The notes under the pieces are model-generated. The model did not search any database, had not been told where the DNA came from, and saw nothing but the letters and a program-made list of their open reading frames with translations. 64,000 nucleotides of DNA, from positions 1-64,000 of the forward strand of contig NZ_JAFDVD010000001.1 in NCBI RefSeq assembly GCF_016887965.1, given 5' to 3'. This stretch comes from Phycicoccus sonneratiae (lineage in GTDB: Bacteria; Actinomycetota; Actinomycetes; Actinomycetales; Dermatophilaceae). The position numbers and the translations under genes were made by a program. Of the stretch, positions 18,708 to 27,523 are shown one piece after another (the first letter of the stretch is position 1; each line of letters opens with the position of its first letter).

Positions 18708-19849
18708 GGGAGCACCCCCGCCGGGCCGTGGCGCTCGTGTCCGCGCTCGCGGTCGCCTGCGCCGCGGTCCTCGCGTGGGTCGTGACGGGTCCCGACGACG
18801 CCGCGCGGGGGCCCCGTGCGGCGTCCTCGCCGGCTCCGTCCGGGACGGGGCTCCCGGCGGGTCCCGACCTCACCGCGCGGTTCGTCGACGCCTACGTGGA
18901 CCCCGACGGGCGGGTGGTGCGCCGCGACCAGGGCGGTGACACGGTGAGCGAGGGGCAGGCGTACGCGATGCTCCTCGCCGTCGCCGACCGCGACGAGGCC
19001 ACCTTCGACCGGGTGTGGGACTGGACCGAGCGCGAGCTCGTGCGTCCGGACGGGTTGCTGTCGTGGACTTGGCGGGACGGGGCCGTCGTCGACGCGAACT
19101 CCGCGGCCGACGCCGACGTCGACGCGGCCCACGCCCTCGTCGTGGCGGGCGACGCGTTCGAGCGCCCCGACCTGCGCGCCGCGGGCGGCCGGCTGGCCAC
19201 CGCGATCCTCGACCACGAGACCCGGACCACCCCGCTCGGCCGGGTGCTGGTCGGCGGTCAGTGGGCCGACGCGCCGCCCTACCGCGTCAACCCGAGCTAC
19301 GCGTCACCCGCGGCCTACGAGGTGATCGGCCGGGCCACCGGCGACCGGCGCTGGACCGAGCTGGCCGACGGCGACCGCGCCGTGCTCGGGGCCCTCCTCG
19401 ACGAGGCACCGCTGCCCCCGGACTGGGCCCAGGTGACCGAGGACGGACGGGTCGAGGCGATGCCCCCGTCGGGGGGCGGGTCCGTGGGCTACGGGCTGGA
19501 CGCCCAGCGCGTCGCGCTGCGGTACGCCGCGTCGTGCGAGCCGGCCGACCGTGGTGTCGTCCGGCGCCTCGGGGCGGCCGTGCGCACCGACCGGGACGAC
19601 GTGCGCGGGGTGTACGACCTCGGGGGGACCCCGACCGTCGCCTGGCAGCACCCGCTCGCGCTGACGTCGGCGGCCGCCGTGTCCGGCGTCGACGGCGACG
19701 CGCGCGCCGGCAGCGCCCTGCTCGCCGACGCCGCCACCCTCGACGAGCGCTCGAGCACCTACTACGGTGCGGCGTGGGTCGCCCTCGGGGAGCAGCTGCT
19801 CACCGACCCGAGGCGCCTGGGCGTCGACTGCGAGGGGGTGGCCTCATGA
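18704..19849 (+). CDS. Glycoside hydrolase family 8 endoglucanase, exported
   Basis: A 381-residue protein with an N-terminal hydrophobic signal or anchor (AVALVSALAVACAAVLAWVV, about 8-27) and a Pro/Ser-rich linker. The GH8 (alpha/alpha)6-barrel domain includes TVSEGQAYAMLLAV with the likely catalytic acid Glu83. It also has LSWTWRDGAVVDANSAADADVDAAHALV, which matches the acidic DAD region of GH8. GH8 enzymes cut beta-1,4-glucans, and BcsZ of cellulose operons belongs to this family. Encoded beside a processive GT2, it probably edits the polymer during export. The GTG start overlaps the preceding stop; the stop overlaps the sortase ATG. Confidence 0.85.
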   Translation: MREHPRRAVALVSALAVACAAVLAWVVTGPDDAARGPRAASSPAPSGTGLPAGPDLTARFVDAYVDPDGRVVRRDQGGDTVSEGQAYAMLLAVADRDEATFDRVWDWTERELVRPDGLLSWTWRDGAVVDANSAADADVDAAHALVVAGDAFERPDLRAAGGRLATAILDHETRTTPLGRVLVGGQWADAPPYRVNPSYASPAAYEVIGRATGDRRWTELADGDRAVLGALLDEAPLPPDWAQVTEDGRVEAMPPSGGGSVGYGLDAQRVALRYAASCEPADRGVVRRLGAAVRTDRDDVRGVYDLGGTPTVAWQHPLALTSAAAVSGVDGDARAGSALLADAATLDERSSTYYGAAWVALGEQLLTDPRRLGVDCEGVAS

Positions 19850-20598
19850 GTCCCGGACGAGCCGACGGCTCCTCGGCGACGCGTCGCCGGCCGCCGTGGA
19901 CGCCCCGCACCGTCCTCGCCGGCCTCGGGGCCGCGGCGGTCCTCGCCGGGCTGTCCGTCGCCGGCTGGGCGGCCGCCCACCCCGAGCCCGCACGGCTGCC
20001 CCCTCCGGCGGCGGCCCGGACCCCGTCCGCGACCCCGACGCCGTCGGACTCGCTGGCGCCGCTGCCCTCGGCCCCGGACGTGCCCGACTCCGAGGTCGTG
20101 CACGACGCCGGCCCCAACGACGCGTCCATCCCGGTGCCGGTCACCGGCGTCCAGGCGCCGGCGGGCGACCGCCCGGTCGAGCTGCGCATCCCGGCCATCG
20201 GCGTGCGGACCCGCCTGGTCGACCTCGGCATCGCGAAGGACGGGACGATGCAGGTGCCGTCCGACTTCGGCGTCGCCGGGTGGCTCACCGCGGCGCCCGC
20301 CCCGGGGCAGCGCGGCCCGGCGGTCATCGCCGGGCACGTCGACTCGCACCGCGGGCCGGCCGTCTTCTACCGGCTGCGCGAGCTCGTCGCGGGTGACGAG
20401 GTGCAGGTCGTGCAGCGGGACGGGGACGTCGTCACCTTCACCGTGCGCTCGTCCCTCCACTTCGCCAAGGACCGCTTCCCGACCGACCGCGTCTACGGTC
20501 CGGCCCCGGGACCGGTGCTGCGGCTCATCACGTGCAGCGGCGAGATCGACCCGGTGAGCGGCCACTACGTCGACAACACCGTCGTCTTCGCCTCCTGA
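19846..20598 (+). CDS. Class F sortase
   Basis: A membrane-anchored transpeptidase of 250 residues with a single N-terminal helix (about 22-44) and a Pro/Thr-rich stalk. The catalytic domain has PAIGVRTRLVDLG, AGHVDSHRGPAVF (His164) and LITCSGEID (Cys230), with the closing HYVDNTVVFA strand. This set, including the short TCSG box, is that of actinobacterial class F sortases. As the last gene of the operon, overlapping the GH8 stop (ATGA), it is the natural partner for the two DUF4397 proteins ending in QTGGGG plus helix plus basic tail. The substrate assignment is an inference from context. Confidence 0.87.
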   Translation: MSPGRADGSSATRRRPPWTPRTVLAGLGAAAVLAGLSVAGWAAAHPEPARLPPPAAARTPSATPTPSDSLAPLPSAPDVPDSEVVHDAGPNDASIPVPVTGVQAPAGDRPVELRIPAIGVRTRLVDLGIAKDGTMQVPSDFGVAGWLTAAPAPGQRGPAVIAGHVDSHRGPAVFYRLRELVAGDEVQVVQRDGDVVTFTVRSSLHFAKDRFPTDRVYGPAPGPVLRLITCSGEIDPVSGHYVDNTVVFAS

Positions 20599-20680
20599 GA
20601 CGTCGCGGCGATTCGGCCCGCCCGGGGGCGTGGTGGATGATGGGTGGCCGAGCCCACGGCCCCCGACGAAGGAACCCCGC

Positions 20681-21925
20681 GTGCCCCCTGCCGCCCCCGC
20701 CACGGACTTCCGCCCGGTCATCCTCGGCGGAGACATCACGGCCTACACGCTCGTGCGCACCTTCCACGAGGCGTACGGCGTGCGCCCGCTCGTCGTCAAC
20801 ATGACCGACGGCGGCCCCATCGCGCTCTCGACCCTCTGCGACCACGAGTACGTCGCCGGGTTCGAGGACCCCGACACCTTCGTCGCGGCCCTGGAGCGGG
20901 TCGGGCGCGAGAACGGCGGCGAGGGCCGGCCGCCGCTGCTGCTCGTCGCGGCCGGCGACTGGTACGTGCGGATGATCATCGAGCACAAGGACCGGCTCGG
21001 CGCCTGGTTCACCATCCCGTACATCGACCTCGACCTGCTCGACCGCATCGTCCGCAAGGACGTCTTCTACGGGATCCTCGACGAGGTCGGGGTGCCGCAC
21101 CCGGCCACCGTCGTCGTCGACTGCTCGGGCGAGCACGGCGAGGAAGCCGGCCTGCCGTGGGACTTCCCGGTCGTCGCCAAGCCCGCCGACAGCGCGCTGT
21201 ACCACTACGCCTCGTTCGAGGGGAAGAAGAAGGTCTACGTCTGCGACACCGCCGACGAGCTCGCCGACACCCTGCGCCGGGTGCGCGCCAGCAGCTACGA
21301 CGGCAACTTCCTCCTCCAGGACTTCGTCCCCGGCGACGACACGAACATGCGCGTCCTCACCTGCTACTCCGACCGCGAGGGGAAGGTCCGCTTCGGCTCG
21401 GTCGGGCACGTCCTCCTCGAGGAGCACCACCCGCTGGCCATCGGCAACCCGTGCGTCATCATCACGACCGAGATCGACGAGGTCGTCGAGCAGGCGAGGC
21501 GCTTCCTCGAGCACATCGGCTACGTCGGCTTCTCGAACTTCGACCTCAAGTACGACCGCCGCGACGGCACGTACAAGTTCTTCGAGATCAACGTCCGGCT
21601 CGGCCGGTCGAACTTCTACGTGACGGCCGGCGGGAACAACGTCTCCGAGTGGTACGTCCGCGACTGGGTGCGCCACGAGCCGATGGAGGGACTGCACATC
21701 GCGCGCGGCGAGCACCTCTTCGCGTTCGTGCCGAAGTACGTCGTCAAGCACTACGTCCTCGACGAGGCGTTGCGCGACAAGGCGATCGGGCTGATGAAGG
21801 CCGGCCGGGCGAGCGACCCCAACGTCTACGCCCCGGACCTCACGCTCAAGCGGCGGGCGTACAACGCGGCGTACCACCTCAACCAGGTCCGCAAGTTCCG
21901 CGAGCACTTCACGGACCGCCGATGA
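20681..21925 (+). CDS. ATP-grasp carboxylate-amine ligase, D-aspartate ligase (Asl)-like
   Basis: A 414-residue cytosolic ATP-grasp enzyme. The start LGGDITAYTLVRTFHEAYGV strongly resembles D-aspartate:UDP-MurNAc-pentapeptide ligases such as Asl of Enterococcus faecium. Other ATP-grasp elements are FPVVAKPADS, LLQDFVPGDDTNMRV and FKFFEINVRLGRSN (metal- and ATP-binding Glu/Asn). The GTG at 20681 has a ribosome-binding site GAAGGA at 20668-20673. The downstream gene, overlapping by ATGA, is an Asp/Glu racemase. That is the same pairing as in Enterococcus, where the racemase supplies D-aspartate for the peptidoglycan cross-bridge. Substrate (D-Asp or D-Glu) is inferred. Confidence 0.82.
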   Translation: MPPAAPATDFRPVILGGDITAYTLVRTFHEAYGVRPLVVNMTDGGPIALSTLCDHEYVAGFEDPDTFVAALERVGRENGGEGRPPLLLVAAGDWYVRMIIEHKDRLGAWFTIPYIDLDLLDRIVRKDVFYGILDEVGVPHPATVVVDCSGEHGEEAGLPWDFPVVAKPADSALYHYASFEGKKKVYVCDTADELADTLRRVRASSYDGNFLLQDFVPGDDTNMRVLTCYSDREGKVRFGSVGHVLLEEHHPLAIGNPCVIITTEIDEVVEQARRFLEHIGYVGFSNFDLKYDRRDGTYKFFEINVRLGRSNFYVTAGGNNVSEWYVRDWVRHEPMEGLHIARGEHLFAFVPKYVVKHYVLDEALRDKAIGLMKAGRASDPNVYAPDLTLKRRAYNAAYHLNQVRKFREHFTDRR

Positions 21926-22662
21926 CGGGGGCCGACGTCGCTCCCGAGGTCCCGGTGCACGGGATGCCCGGCGGCGTGCTCGGGGGGCTGGGGCCGGCGG
22001 CGACCGTGCACTTCCTGCGCCGGGTCGTCGAGCTCACCGACGCCTCCCGCGACCAGGACCACGTCGACCTGCTCGTCTGGCAGACCGGCTCGACCCCCGA
22101 CCGCAGCGGCTTCCTGCGCGGCGACAACGAGAGCCCGGAGCCCGCGCTCGTCGCGGCGGCGCAGGCCCTCGAGCGGGCCGGCGCGACGTTCGTCGCCATC
22201 CCGTGCAACACCGCGATCGTCTGGGTCGAGCAGATGCGCGCCGCCGTCGGCATCGAGGTCCTCGACACCGTCGACGAGACGGTCGCGGCGGCCCGCGAGG
22301 CGGTGCCCGGGCTGACCCGGCTCGGGCTGCTCGCCACCGACGGCACGCTCTCGACCGGCACCTACGCGGCGGCGGCCGAACGGGCGGGGATCGAGCTCGT
22401 CGTGCCCGACCCCGACGTGCAGCGCGAGACGATGTCGGTCATCTACGACGGCGTGAAGGCCGGGAACCCGGTGCCGCGCGACCGGTTCGACGCCCTCGTC
22501 GAGCACCTGCGGGGGAGGGGCGCCGAGGCCGTGGCGCTCGGCTGCACCGAGCTGTCGGTGCTGCGCGGCGAGCTGGGGGTCGAGGACCCCACGGTCGTCG
22601 ACTCGCTCGACGCCGTGGCCGTCGCGACCATCCGCCGCGCCGGCGGCCGCCTCCGCCCGTGA
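21922..22662 (+). CDS. Aspartate/glutamate racemase family protein
   Basis: A 246-residue cofactor-independent racemase. The two catalytic cysteines are visible in IPCNTA (Cys95) and LGCTEL (Cys208). The N-terminal GVLGGLGPAATVHFLRRVV and the LLATDGTLSTGTY segment are typical of aspartate racemases of the YgeA/RacD group. It overlaps the ATP-grasp ligase stop and is probably cotranslated with it. The likely job is to make the D-amino acid that the ligase attaches to the peptidoglycan stem peptide. The next gene is convergent, with only nine bases between the stops. Confidence 0.87.
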   Translation: MTGADVAPEVPVHGMPGGVLGGLGPAATVHFLRRVVELTDASRDQDHVDLLVWQTGSTPDRSGFLRGDNESPEPALVAAAQALERAGATFVAIPCNTAIVWVEQMRAAVGIEVLDTVDETVAAAREAVPGLTRLGLLATDGTLSTGTYAAAAERAGIELVVPDPDVQRETMSVIYDGVKAGNPVPRDRFDALVEHLRGRGAEAVALGCTELSVLRGELGVEDPTVVDSLDAVAVATIRRAGGRLRP

Positions 22663-22671
22663 CCCGACGGG

Positions 22672-23349
22672 TCAGCAGTCGGTGTCGAGCATCCCCGTCA
22701 GGGCGGTCTTCTCGGCGCTGTCGACCTCGAGGTCGTACTGGTCCTTGACCTCGATCCACGAGCGGGCGTACTCGCAGCGCCAGCCGCTCGCCGGGGGCTG
22801 CCACTCGGCGGGGTCCTGGTCGGACTTGCTGCGGTTGCTCGAGGCGGAGACGGCGATGAGCTGGGGGATGGACAGGTCGTTGGCGAAGACCTCGCGCTTC
22901 GCATCGGTCCACAGGTTCGCGCCCGACCCCCAGGCCTCGGCGAGCGGGACGACGTGGTCGATGTCGAGGTCGCTGGAGTTCGTGAACGTCGTGTCGTCGT
23001 AGACGCTGCGCCAGGTGCCGCCCGTGGCGTGGCACGTCGAGTCGGTGGTGACGCCGGAGCCGTCGCGCTCGAGGACGGTCTCGCGCGTGTCGCAGCTGCC
23101 GCTGATGGTGATCCAGTGCTTGAACTCGGTGCGGTCGTAGCCGACGTTGTCCTCGTAGCCGACGTGCAGGCCGGCGAGCATCGTGCGGGAGTCGGCGACC
23201 GAGGGCGGGGCCGGCGGGAGGGCCTGCGCGGCGGAGGCGACGGCGGGCGCACCGGCGAGGGCGAGGCCGAGGGCGACGGCGGTACGGCGCAGGGCGGTGC
23301 GGGCGCGGCGGGTCGGGCGGGCGGACGGCGGCGGCGTGGAGGTGGTCAC
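22672..23349 (-). CDS. Secreted HNH-family nuclease (GmrSD C-terminal/DUF1524-like)
   Basis: A 225-residue exported protein. An Arg-rich n-region leads into a signal peptide (TAVALGLALAGAPAVASAAQA). The mature domain carries LDIDHVVPLAEAW with catalytic-type Asp131-His132, followed by NDLSIPQLIAVSASSNRSKSDQDPAEW and WRCEYARSWIEVKDQY. This is the beta-beta-alpha metal nuclease core seen in secreted actinobacterial HNH proteins. Cysteines at 87 and 106 and near the C-terminus may form disulfides. It stands alone on the minus strand and could serve in nutrient DNA scavenging or competition. Activity is inferred from the motif. Confidence 0.85.
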   Translation of the reverse strand: MTTSTPPPSARPTRRARTALRRTAVALGLALAGAPAVASAAQALPPAPPSVADSRTMLAGLHVGYEDNVGYDRTEFKHWITISGSCDTRETVLERDGSGVTTDSTCHATGGTWRSVYDDTTFTNSSDLDIDHVVPLAEAWGSGANLWTDAKREVFANDLSIPQLIAVSASSNRSKSDQDPAEWQPPASGWRCEYARSWIEVKDQYDLEVDSAEKTALTGMLDTDC

Positions 23350-23557
23350 GGGCGTCGAGCCTGCCCCCGCTCCGGTCGGGACAGGGCCAAGTGCGGGTGA
23401 ACAGCCCGTTCGGATCGGGTCAACCCCGACCCAAGAAGGTCAGCGGCGGCTCTCTCTCGGCCCGTTTCCCCGACTTCGTGGGGCAGCAGCTGCCGACACG
23501 CCGCCGCGACCGGCGATTCGGCGGACTGTGGCCCACAAGGTCGGGGAGGGAGGCGGT

Positions 23558-24676
23558 TCAGCGGGCGAGCTCGCGCAGCCGGGCGGCGACGGCCTCGGGC
23601 CGTGTGTCGGTGACCCAGCCGCCGACCCCGCTCTCGGACCCTGCGAGGTACTTGAGCTTCCCCGGACCCCGCAGCACCGACATCACCTGGAGCAGCAGAC
23701 GTGAGACGTCGCGCCCGGTGCGGGTCGGCGCCTGGTGCCACGCGGCGATGTACGGCAGCCGCACGCTCGCCCCGTCGTCACCGACGAAGTACCCGTCGAG
23801 GAGTCGGAGCAGCTCGAGGTAGACGTGCGCCAGCTCGTCGCGCTCGGCGTCGTCGAGCGCCACGAGGTCGGGCACGTCGCGGTGCGGCGCGAGGTGCACC
23901 TCGACCGGCCAGCGCGCCGCGTACGGCACGTAGGCGGTCCAGTGCTCACCGGTGAGGACGACGCGCGAGCCGTCGGCCTGCTCGGCCGCCAGCAGGTCGG
24001 CCCCGAGCAGCCGGCCGGTCCGCGCGTGGTGCTCGGTCGCGCGGGCGAGCATCTCGGCCGTGCGCGCCGGCACGTACGGGTACCCGTAGACCTGCCCGTG
24101 CGGGTGGTGCAGGGTCACCCCGATCTCCTGGCCGCGGTTCTCGAAGCAGAAGACGTGCGCGACGTCGGGGTCGGCCCCGAGCTCGGCGGTGCGGTCGGCC
24201 CAGACGTCGACGACGGTGCGCACCCGGTGCGGGCTCAGCGCCGCGAAGGTCGACTCGTGGTCGCTCGTGAAGCAGACGACCTCGGTGCGCCCGAGCGCCG
24301 GAGCGTGGAGGTAGCCCTCCGGAGCCGACACGTCGTCGACGGCCACCGGTGCGTAGGACGGGAACCGGTTCTCGAAGACGACGACGTCGTAGTCGGCGTC
24401 GGGCACCTCGGACGGCACGCTCCCGCGCCCCGTGGGGCACAGCGGGCACTCGTCGCGCGGGGGGAGGAAGGTGCGGTGCATCCGGTGGCCCGCGACCGCC
24501 ACCCAGTCGCCGGTCAGCGCGTCGTGCCGGATGTGGCCGGCCGCCGCCCGCGGCCCGAGCTCGCGGGAGTCGACGGCGGTCCGGGCCGGGGCCTCGGCCG
24601 TGTCGTCGAAGTAGATGATCTGCCGGCCGTCCGCGAGGCGTGAGACGGTGCGCCGGACGTCGTGGGTGACGGTCAT
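23558..24676 (-). CDS. galT: Galactose-1-phosphate uridylyltransferase
   Basis: Transfers UMP from UDP-glucose to galactose 1-phosphate in the Leloir pathway. The 372-residue protein has a zinc-site CPLC (Cys77, Cys80) and the catalytic HPHGQ motif (His191 and His193). The substrate loops FENRFPSYAP and YVPYAARWPVEVHLAPHR are also present. It is the third gene of the minus-strand GH42-DeoR-GalT operon; its ATG overlaps the regulator's stop. No galK or galE lies nearby, so the rest of the pathway must be encoded elsewhere. Confidence 0.95.
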   Translation of the reverse strand: MTVTHDVRRTVSRLADGRQIIYFDDTAEAPARTAVDSRELGPRAAAGHIRHDALTGDWVAVAGHRMHRTFLPPRDECPLCPTGRGSVPSEVPDADYDVVVFENRFPSYAPVAVDDVSAPEGYLHAPALGRTEVVCFTSDHESTFAALSPHRVRTVVDVWADRTAELGADPDVAHVFCFENRGQEIGVTLHHPHGQVYGYPYVPARTAEMLARATEHHARTGRLLGADLLAAEQADGSRVVLTGEHWTAYVPYAARWPVEVHLAPHRDVPDLVALDDAERDELAHVYLELLRLLDGYFVGDDGASVRLPYIAAWHQAPTRTGRDVSRLLLQVMSVLRGPGKLKYLAGSESGVGGWVTDTRPEAVAARLRELAR

Positions 24677-25482
24677 CCGGCCGCCTCGGACCGCGGGCTG
24701 CGACCGCGCCCGGGGGCCGCGAGGACGAGCTGCTCGACCTGCTCCTCGAGCACCTGCCGCGCGCGGGCGCCGATGCCGGAGTCGGTGATGAGGGTGTCGA
24801 CGGCGTGGAGGTCGAGGAAGCTCGAGAGGCCGACGATCCCCATCTTCGAGTGGTCGGCGAGCACGCAGACCGACCGGCTCGAGCGCACGAGCGCCCGGTT
24901 GGTCTCGGCCTCGACGAGGTTGGGGGTCGTCAGGCCCGCGGAGCGGTCGATGCCGTGCGCGCCGAGGAAGAGCCGGTCGACGTGCAGCCCCTGGAGCGCC
25001 GAGACCGCGACCGGCCCGACGAGGGCGTCCGAGGGGGTGCGCACCCCGCCCGTGAGGACGACGACGTGCCCCGCGGCCTGGGCCTCGTGCAGCAGCTGGG
25101 CGACCGGCACCGAATTCGTCACGACGGTGAGGTGCGGGACGTCGCGCACCGCCCGCGCGAGCTCGTAGGTGGTCGTCCCCGCGGAGATGCCGATCGTCGC
25201 GCCGGGCTGCACGAGCCGCGCCGCCTCCTGGGCGATGGCCTGCTTCTCGGCCGTCATGAGCGTCGACTTGGCGGTGAACCCGGGCTCGTCGGTGGCCCGG
25301 GGGGAGATCGCGACGGCGCCGCCGTGCACGCGCTCGAGGAGCCCCTCGCCGTCGAGCCGCTCGATGTCGCGGCGCACGGTCATGTCCGAGACGCCGAGCT
25401 GGTCGACGAGCTCGGAGACCCGGGCCGCCCCGTGCTCCTCGACGATGGCGAGGATCGCCGCCCGGCGCTGGTTCGCGAGCAT
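24673..25482 (-). CDS. DeoR-family transcriptional repressor of the galactoside genes
   Basis: A 269-residue regulator with an N-terminal winged helix-turn-helix (RRAAILAIVEEHGAARVSEL, VSDMTVRRDIERL). The C-terminal sugar-phosphate-sensing DeoRC domain carries ISAGTTTYELAR, TNSVPVAQLL, GPVAVSAL and LADHSKMG. It lies one base after the GH42 stop and overlaps galT, so it is autoregulated if the operon is repressed. A 14-bp motif resembling half-sites of DeoR-type operators (GATGTTCG) occurs once before each divergent galactoside operon. This makes it the likely regulator of both. The inducer would be a phosphorylated sugar, by family precedent. Confidence 0.92.
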   Translation of the reverse strand: MLANQRRAAILAIVEEHGAARVSELVDQLGVSDMTVRRDIERLDGEGLLERVHGGAVAISPRATDEPGFTAKSTLMTAEKQAIAQEAARLVQPGATIGISAGTTTYELARAVRDVPHLTVVTNSVPVAQLLHEAQAAGHVVVLTGGVRTPSDALVGPVAVSALQGLHVDRLFLGAHGIDRSAGLTTPNLVEAETNRALVRSSRSVCVLADHSKMGIVGLSSFLDLHAVDTLITDSGIGARARQVLEEQVEQLVLAAPGRGRSPRSEAAG

Positions 25483-25483
25483 C

Positions 25484-27472
25484 TCAGGCCTCCCGGATGA
25501 CGGCCGCGGTGCGCGCGGCGACGGTGGTGGACGGCCCGACGTCGGTGCCGGAGACCAGGTCGTGCCCGGTCGTGTCGAGCGTGGCGTCGGCGTCGGTGTG
25601 GTTGAGGACGAACAGCCACGAGCCGTCGGCCGAGCGCCTGCGGACGACCTCGACGCCCGGCGGGACGGCGGCGGCCGCCGCGACCCCGGCGTCCTCGACC
25701 ACCCGCTCGAGGAGGGTACCGAGCGTGGCGTCGTCGGGCAGCGTCCCGAGGTACCACGCCGCGCCCTCGCCGACCGCGCGGCGGGTGACGGCGGGCCGGC
25801 CGGCCAGCGGGCCGTCACCGTACGTGTGCAGCACCTCGGCTTCGCCGGCGCGGGCGTCCTCGGACCACACCGTGCCGTGCCCGCCGCCGTCGAGGGCGAC
25901 GCGCTCGCCGACCCGCAGCGGGAAGAGCTCCTCGACGCGCACGCCGAGCAGGTCGCGGAAGGCGCCGGGGTAGCCACCGAGGCGCACGTGGTCGTCGGGG
26001 TCGGCGATGCCCGAGAAGTAGGTGACGACGACCTGTGCCCCGGCCTCGGCGGCGGCGGCGACGGCGGCGGCGGCCTCGTCGGACACGAGGTAGAGCGTGG
26101 GGACGACGACGACCCGGTACCGCGCGAGGTCGGCGTCCGGGTGGACGACGTCGCAGGTGACGCCCCGGTCGCGCAGCAGGCGGTGCACCGTGTGCGCGGC
26201 CGCGGGGTAGTCGATCGCCGTCGACGGCATGCACGGCCCGGCGACGGCCCACTGGGCCTCGTGGTCGAAGAGCACCGCGACGTCGGCCTCGACGCGGGAC
26301 CCGACGACCTCGCCGAGGCGGCCGGCGACCGCACCGAGCGCGCAGACCTCGCGGAAGCGGTCGCTGTCCTCGCCGGCGTGGGGGACCAGGGCCGAGTGGA
26401 ACTTCTCGGAGCCCGCCCGCGACTGCCGCCACTGGAAGAACCCGAGCGTGTCGGCGCCGCGGGCCACGTGGGTGAGGGAGTCGAGGAGGGTGTCGCCCGG
26501 GCGCTTGGCCGGGTTGACCGGCTGCCAGTTGACCGCGCTCGTCGAGTGCTCCATGAGCATCCACGGGGCGCCGCCGGCCAGGCCGCGGGTGAGGTCGCCG
26601 TGGAAGGACAGCTCGGCGCGGGGGTGCTCGAGGGCGTCGACGACGTAGTGGTCGGTGCTCACGACGTCGAGGTGCGGCGCCCAGTCGCTGTAGTCGAGCA
26701 GCCGGAAGGTGCTCAGGGTCATGAAGTTCGTCGTCACCGGCACCCCGGCCGAGTGCCTGCGGATGACCTCCTTCTCGGCGAGGAAGAAGTCGAGGAGGGT
26801 GTCGGACCCGAAGCGCGAGTAGTCGAGGACGTGGGTGGGGTTGTTGAAGGTCGTCGAGAGCCGGGGCGGGAGGACCTCGTCCCACTCGGCGTAGCGCTGG
26901 CTCCAGAAGGCGGTGTCCCACGCCTCGTTGAGCGCGTCCGTCGTCGTGTACCGGTGCTCGAGCCAGCGCCGGAAGGCGGCCGCGCAGGTGTCGCAGTAGC
27001 AGGGCAGGTTGTGGCAGGCGTACTCGTTGGAGACGTGCCACATCGCCAGCGCCGGGTGGTCGTGGTAGCGGGCGGCCATCCGGTCGGTGAGGGAGAGGGC
27101 GAGGTCGCGGTACAGCGGCGAGCTGGGGCACCAGGCCTGCCGGCTGCCCGGCCAGAGCGTGTGTCCCTCGCGGTCGACCGGGAGGATCTCAGGGTAGGCG
27201 GCGCTCAGCCACGGGGGCGGGGTGGCCGTGGCCGTCGCGAGGTCGACGGCGATGCCGTGGCGGTGCATGAGGTCCATGACCTCGTCGAGCCAGCCGAACT
27301 CGTACTCGCCCTTGGTCGGCTCCAGCCAGGACCACGAGAACACCCCGAGGGTGACGAACGAGACGCCGGCCTCGGCCATGAGGCGGACGTCGTCGGCCCA
27401 CACCTCGCGCGGCCACTGCTCGGGGTTGTAGTCCCCACCGAAGGCGACGCGGTCGTCGGGCCATGGACGCAT
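25484..27472 (-). CDS. Beta-galactosidase, glycoside hydrolase family 42
   Basis: Intracellular exo-beta-galactosidase of 662 residues; no signal peptide. The TIM barrel begins FGGDYNPEQWP. The acid/base is Glu150 in HVSNEY and the nucleophile Glu308 in LMEHS. Cysteines 115, 158, 160 and 163 fit the zinc cluster of GH42 trimers. A trimerisation domain with ADVAVLFDHEAQW and a C-terminal beta domain follow. The ATG at 27472 begins just before the conserved start. An in-frame ATG at 27502 adds ten residues, but a TTGACA box on the minus strand near 27503-27508 would place transcription very close to 27472. First gene of the operon with deoR and galT. Confidence 0.92.
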   Translation of the reverse strand: MRPWPDDRVAFGGDYNPEQWPREVWADDVRLMAEAGVSFVTLGVFSWSWLEPTKGEYEFGWLDEVMDLMHRHGIAVDLATATATPPPWLSAAYPEILPVDREGHTLWPGSRQAWCPSSPLYRDLALSLTDRMAARYHDHPALAMWHVSNEYACHNLPCYCDTCAAAFRRWLEHRYTTTDALNEAWDTAFWSQRYAEWDEVLPPRLSTTFNNPTHVLDYSRFGSDTLLDFFLAEKEVIRRHSAGVPVTTNFMTLSTFRLLDYSDWAPHLDVVSTDHYVVDALEHPRAELSFHGDLTRGLAGGAPWMLMEHSTSAVNWQPVNPAKRPGDTLLDSLTHVARGADTLGFFQWRQSRAGSEKFHSALVPHAGEDSDRFREVCALGAVAGRLGEVVGSRVEADVAVLFDHEAQWAVAGPCMPSTAIDYPAAAHTVHRLLRDRGVTCDVVHPDADLARYRVVVVPTLYLVSDEAAAAVAAAAEAGAQVVVTYFSGIADPDDHVRLGGYPGAFRDLLGVRVEELFPLRVGERVALDGGGHGTVWSEDARAGEAEVLHTYGDGPLAGRPAVTRRAVGEGAAWYLGTLPDDATLGTLLERVVEDAGVAAAAAVPPGVEVVRRRSADGSWLFVLNHTDADATLDTTGHDLVSGTDVGPSTTVAARTAAVIREA

Positions 27473-27509
27473 GCCGGACAGTCTGTTGCCGGAAACCGAC
27501 ATGTGTCAA

Positions 27510-27523
27510 CAGATACGAACATC
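27510..27523 (-). promoter_or_regulatory. Candidate DeoR operator before the GH42 operon
   Basis: On the minus strand this reads GATGTTCGTATCTG, the same 14-base motif (one mismatch) found in opposite orientation at 27651-27664. It lies 38 bases above the GH42 start. ATGTTCG is the half-site known for the DeoR-family repressor GlpR of E. coli. Binding is inferred. Confidence 0.6.

Noticed and set aside
11096-20598. Horizontally acquired island
   Set aside because: GC content, start-codon use and overlapping gene style match the flanks; no integrase, transposase or flanking repeat was seen.
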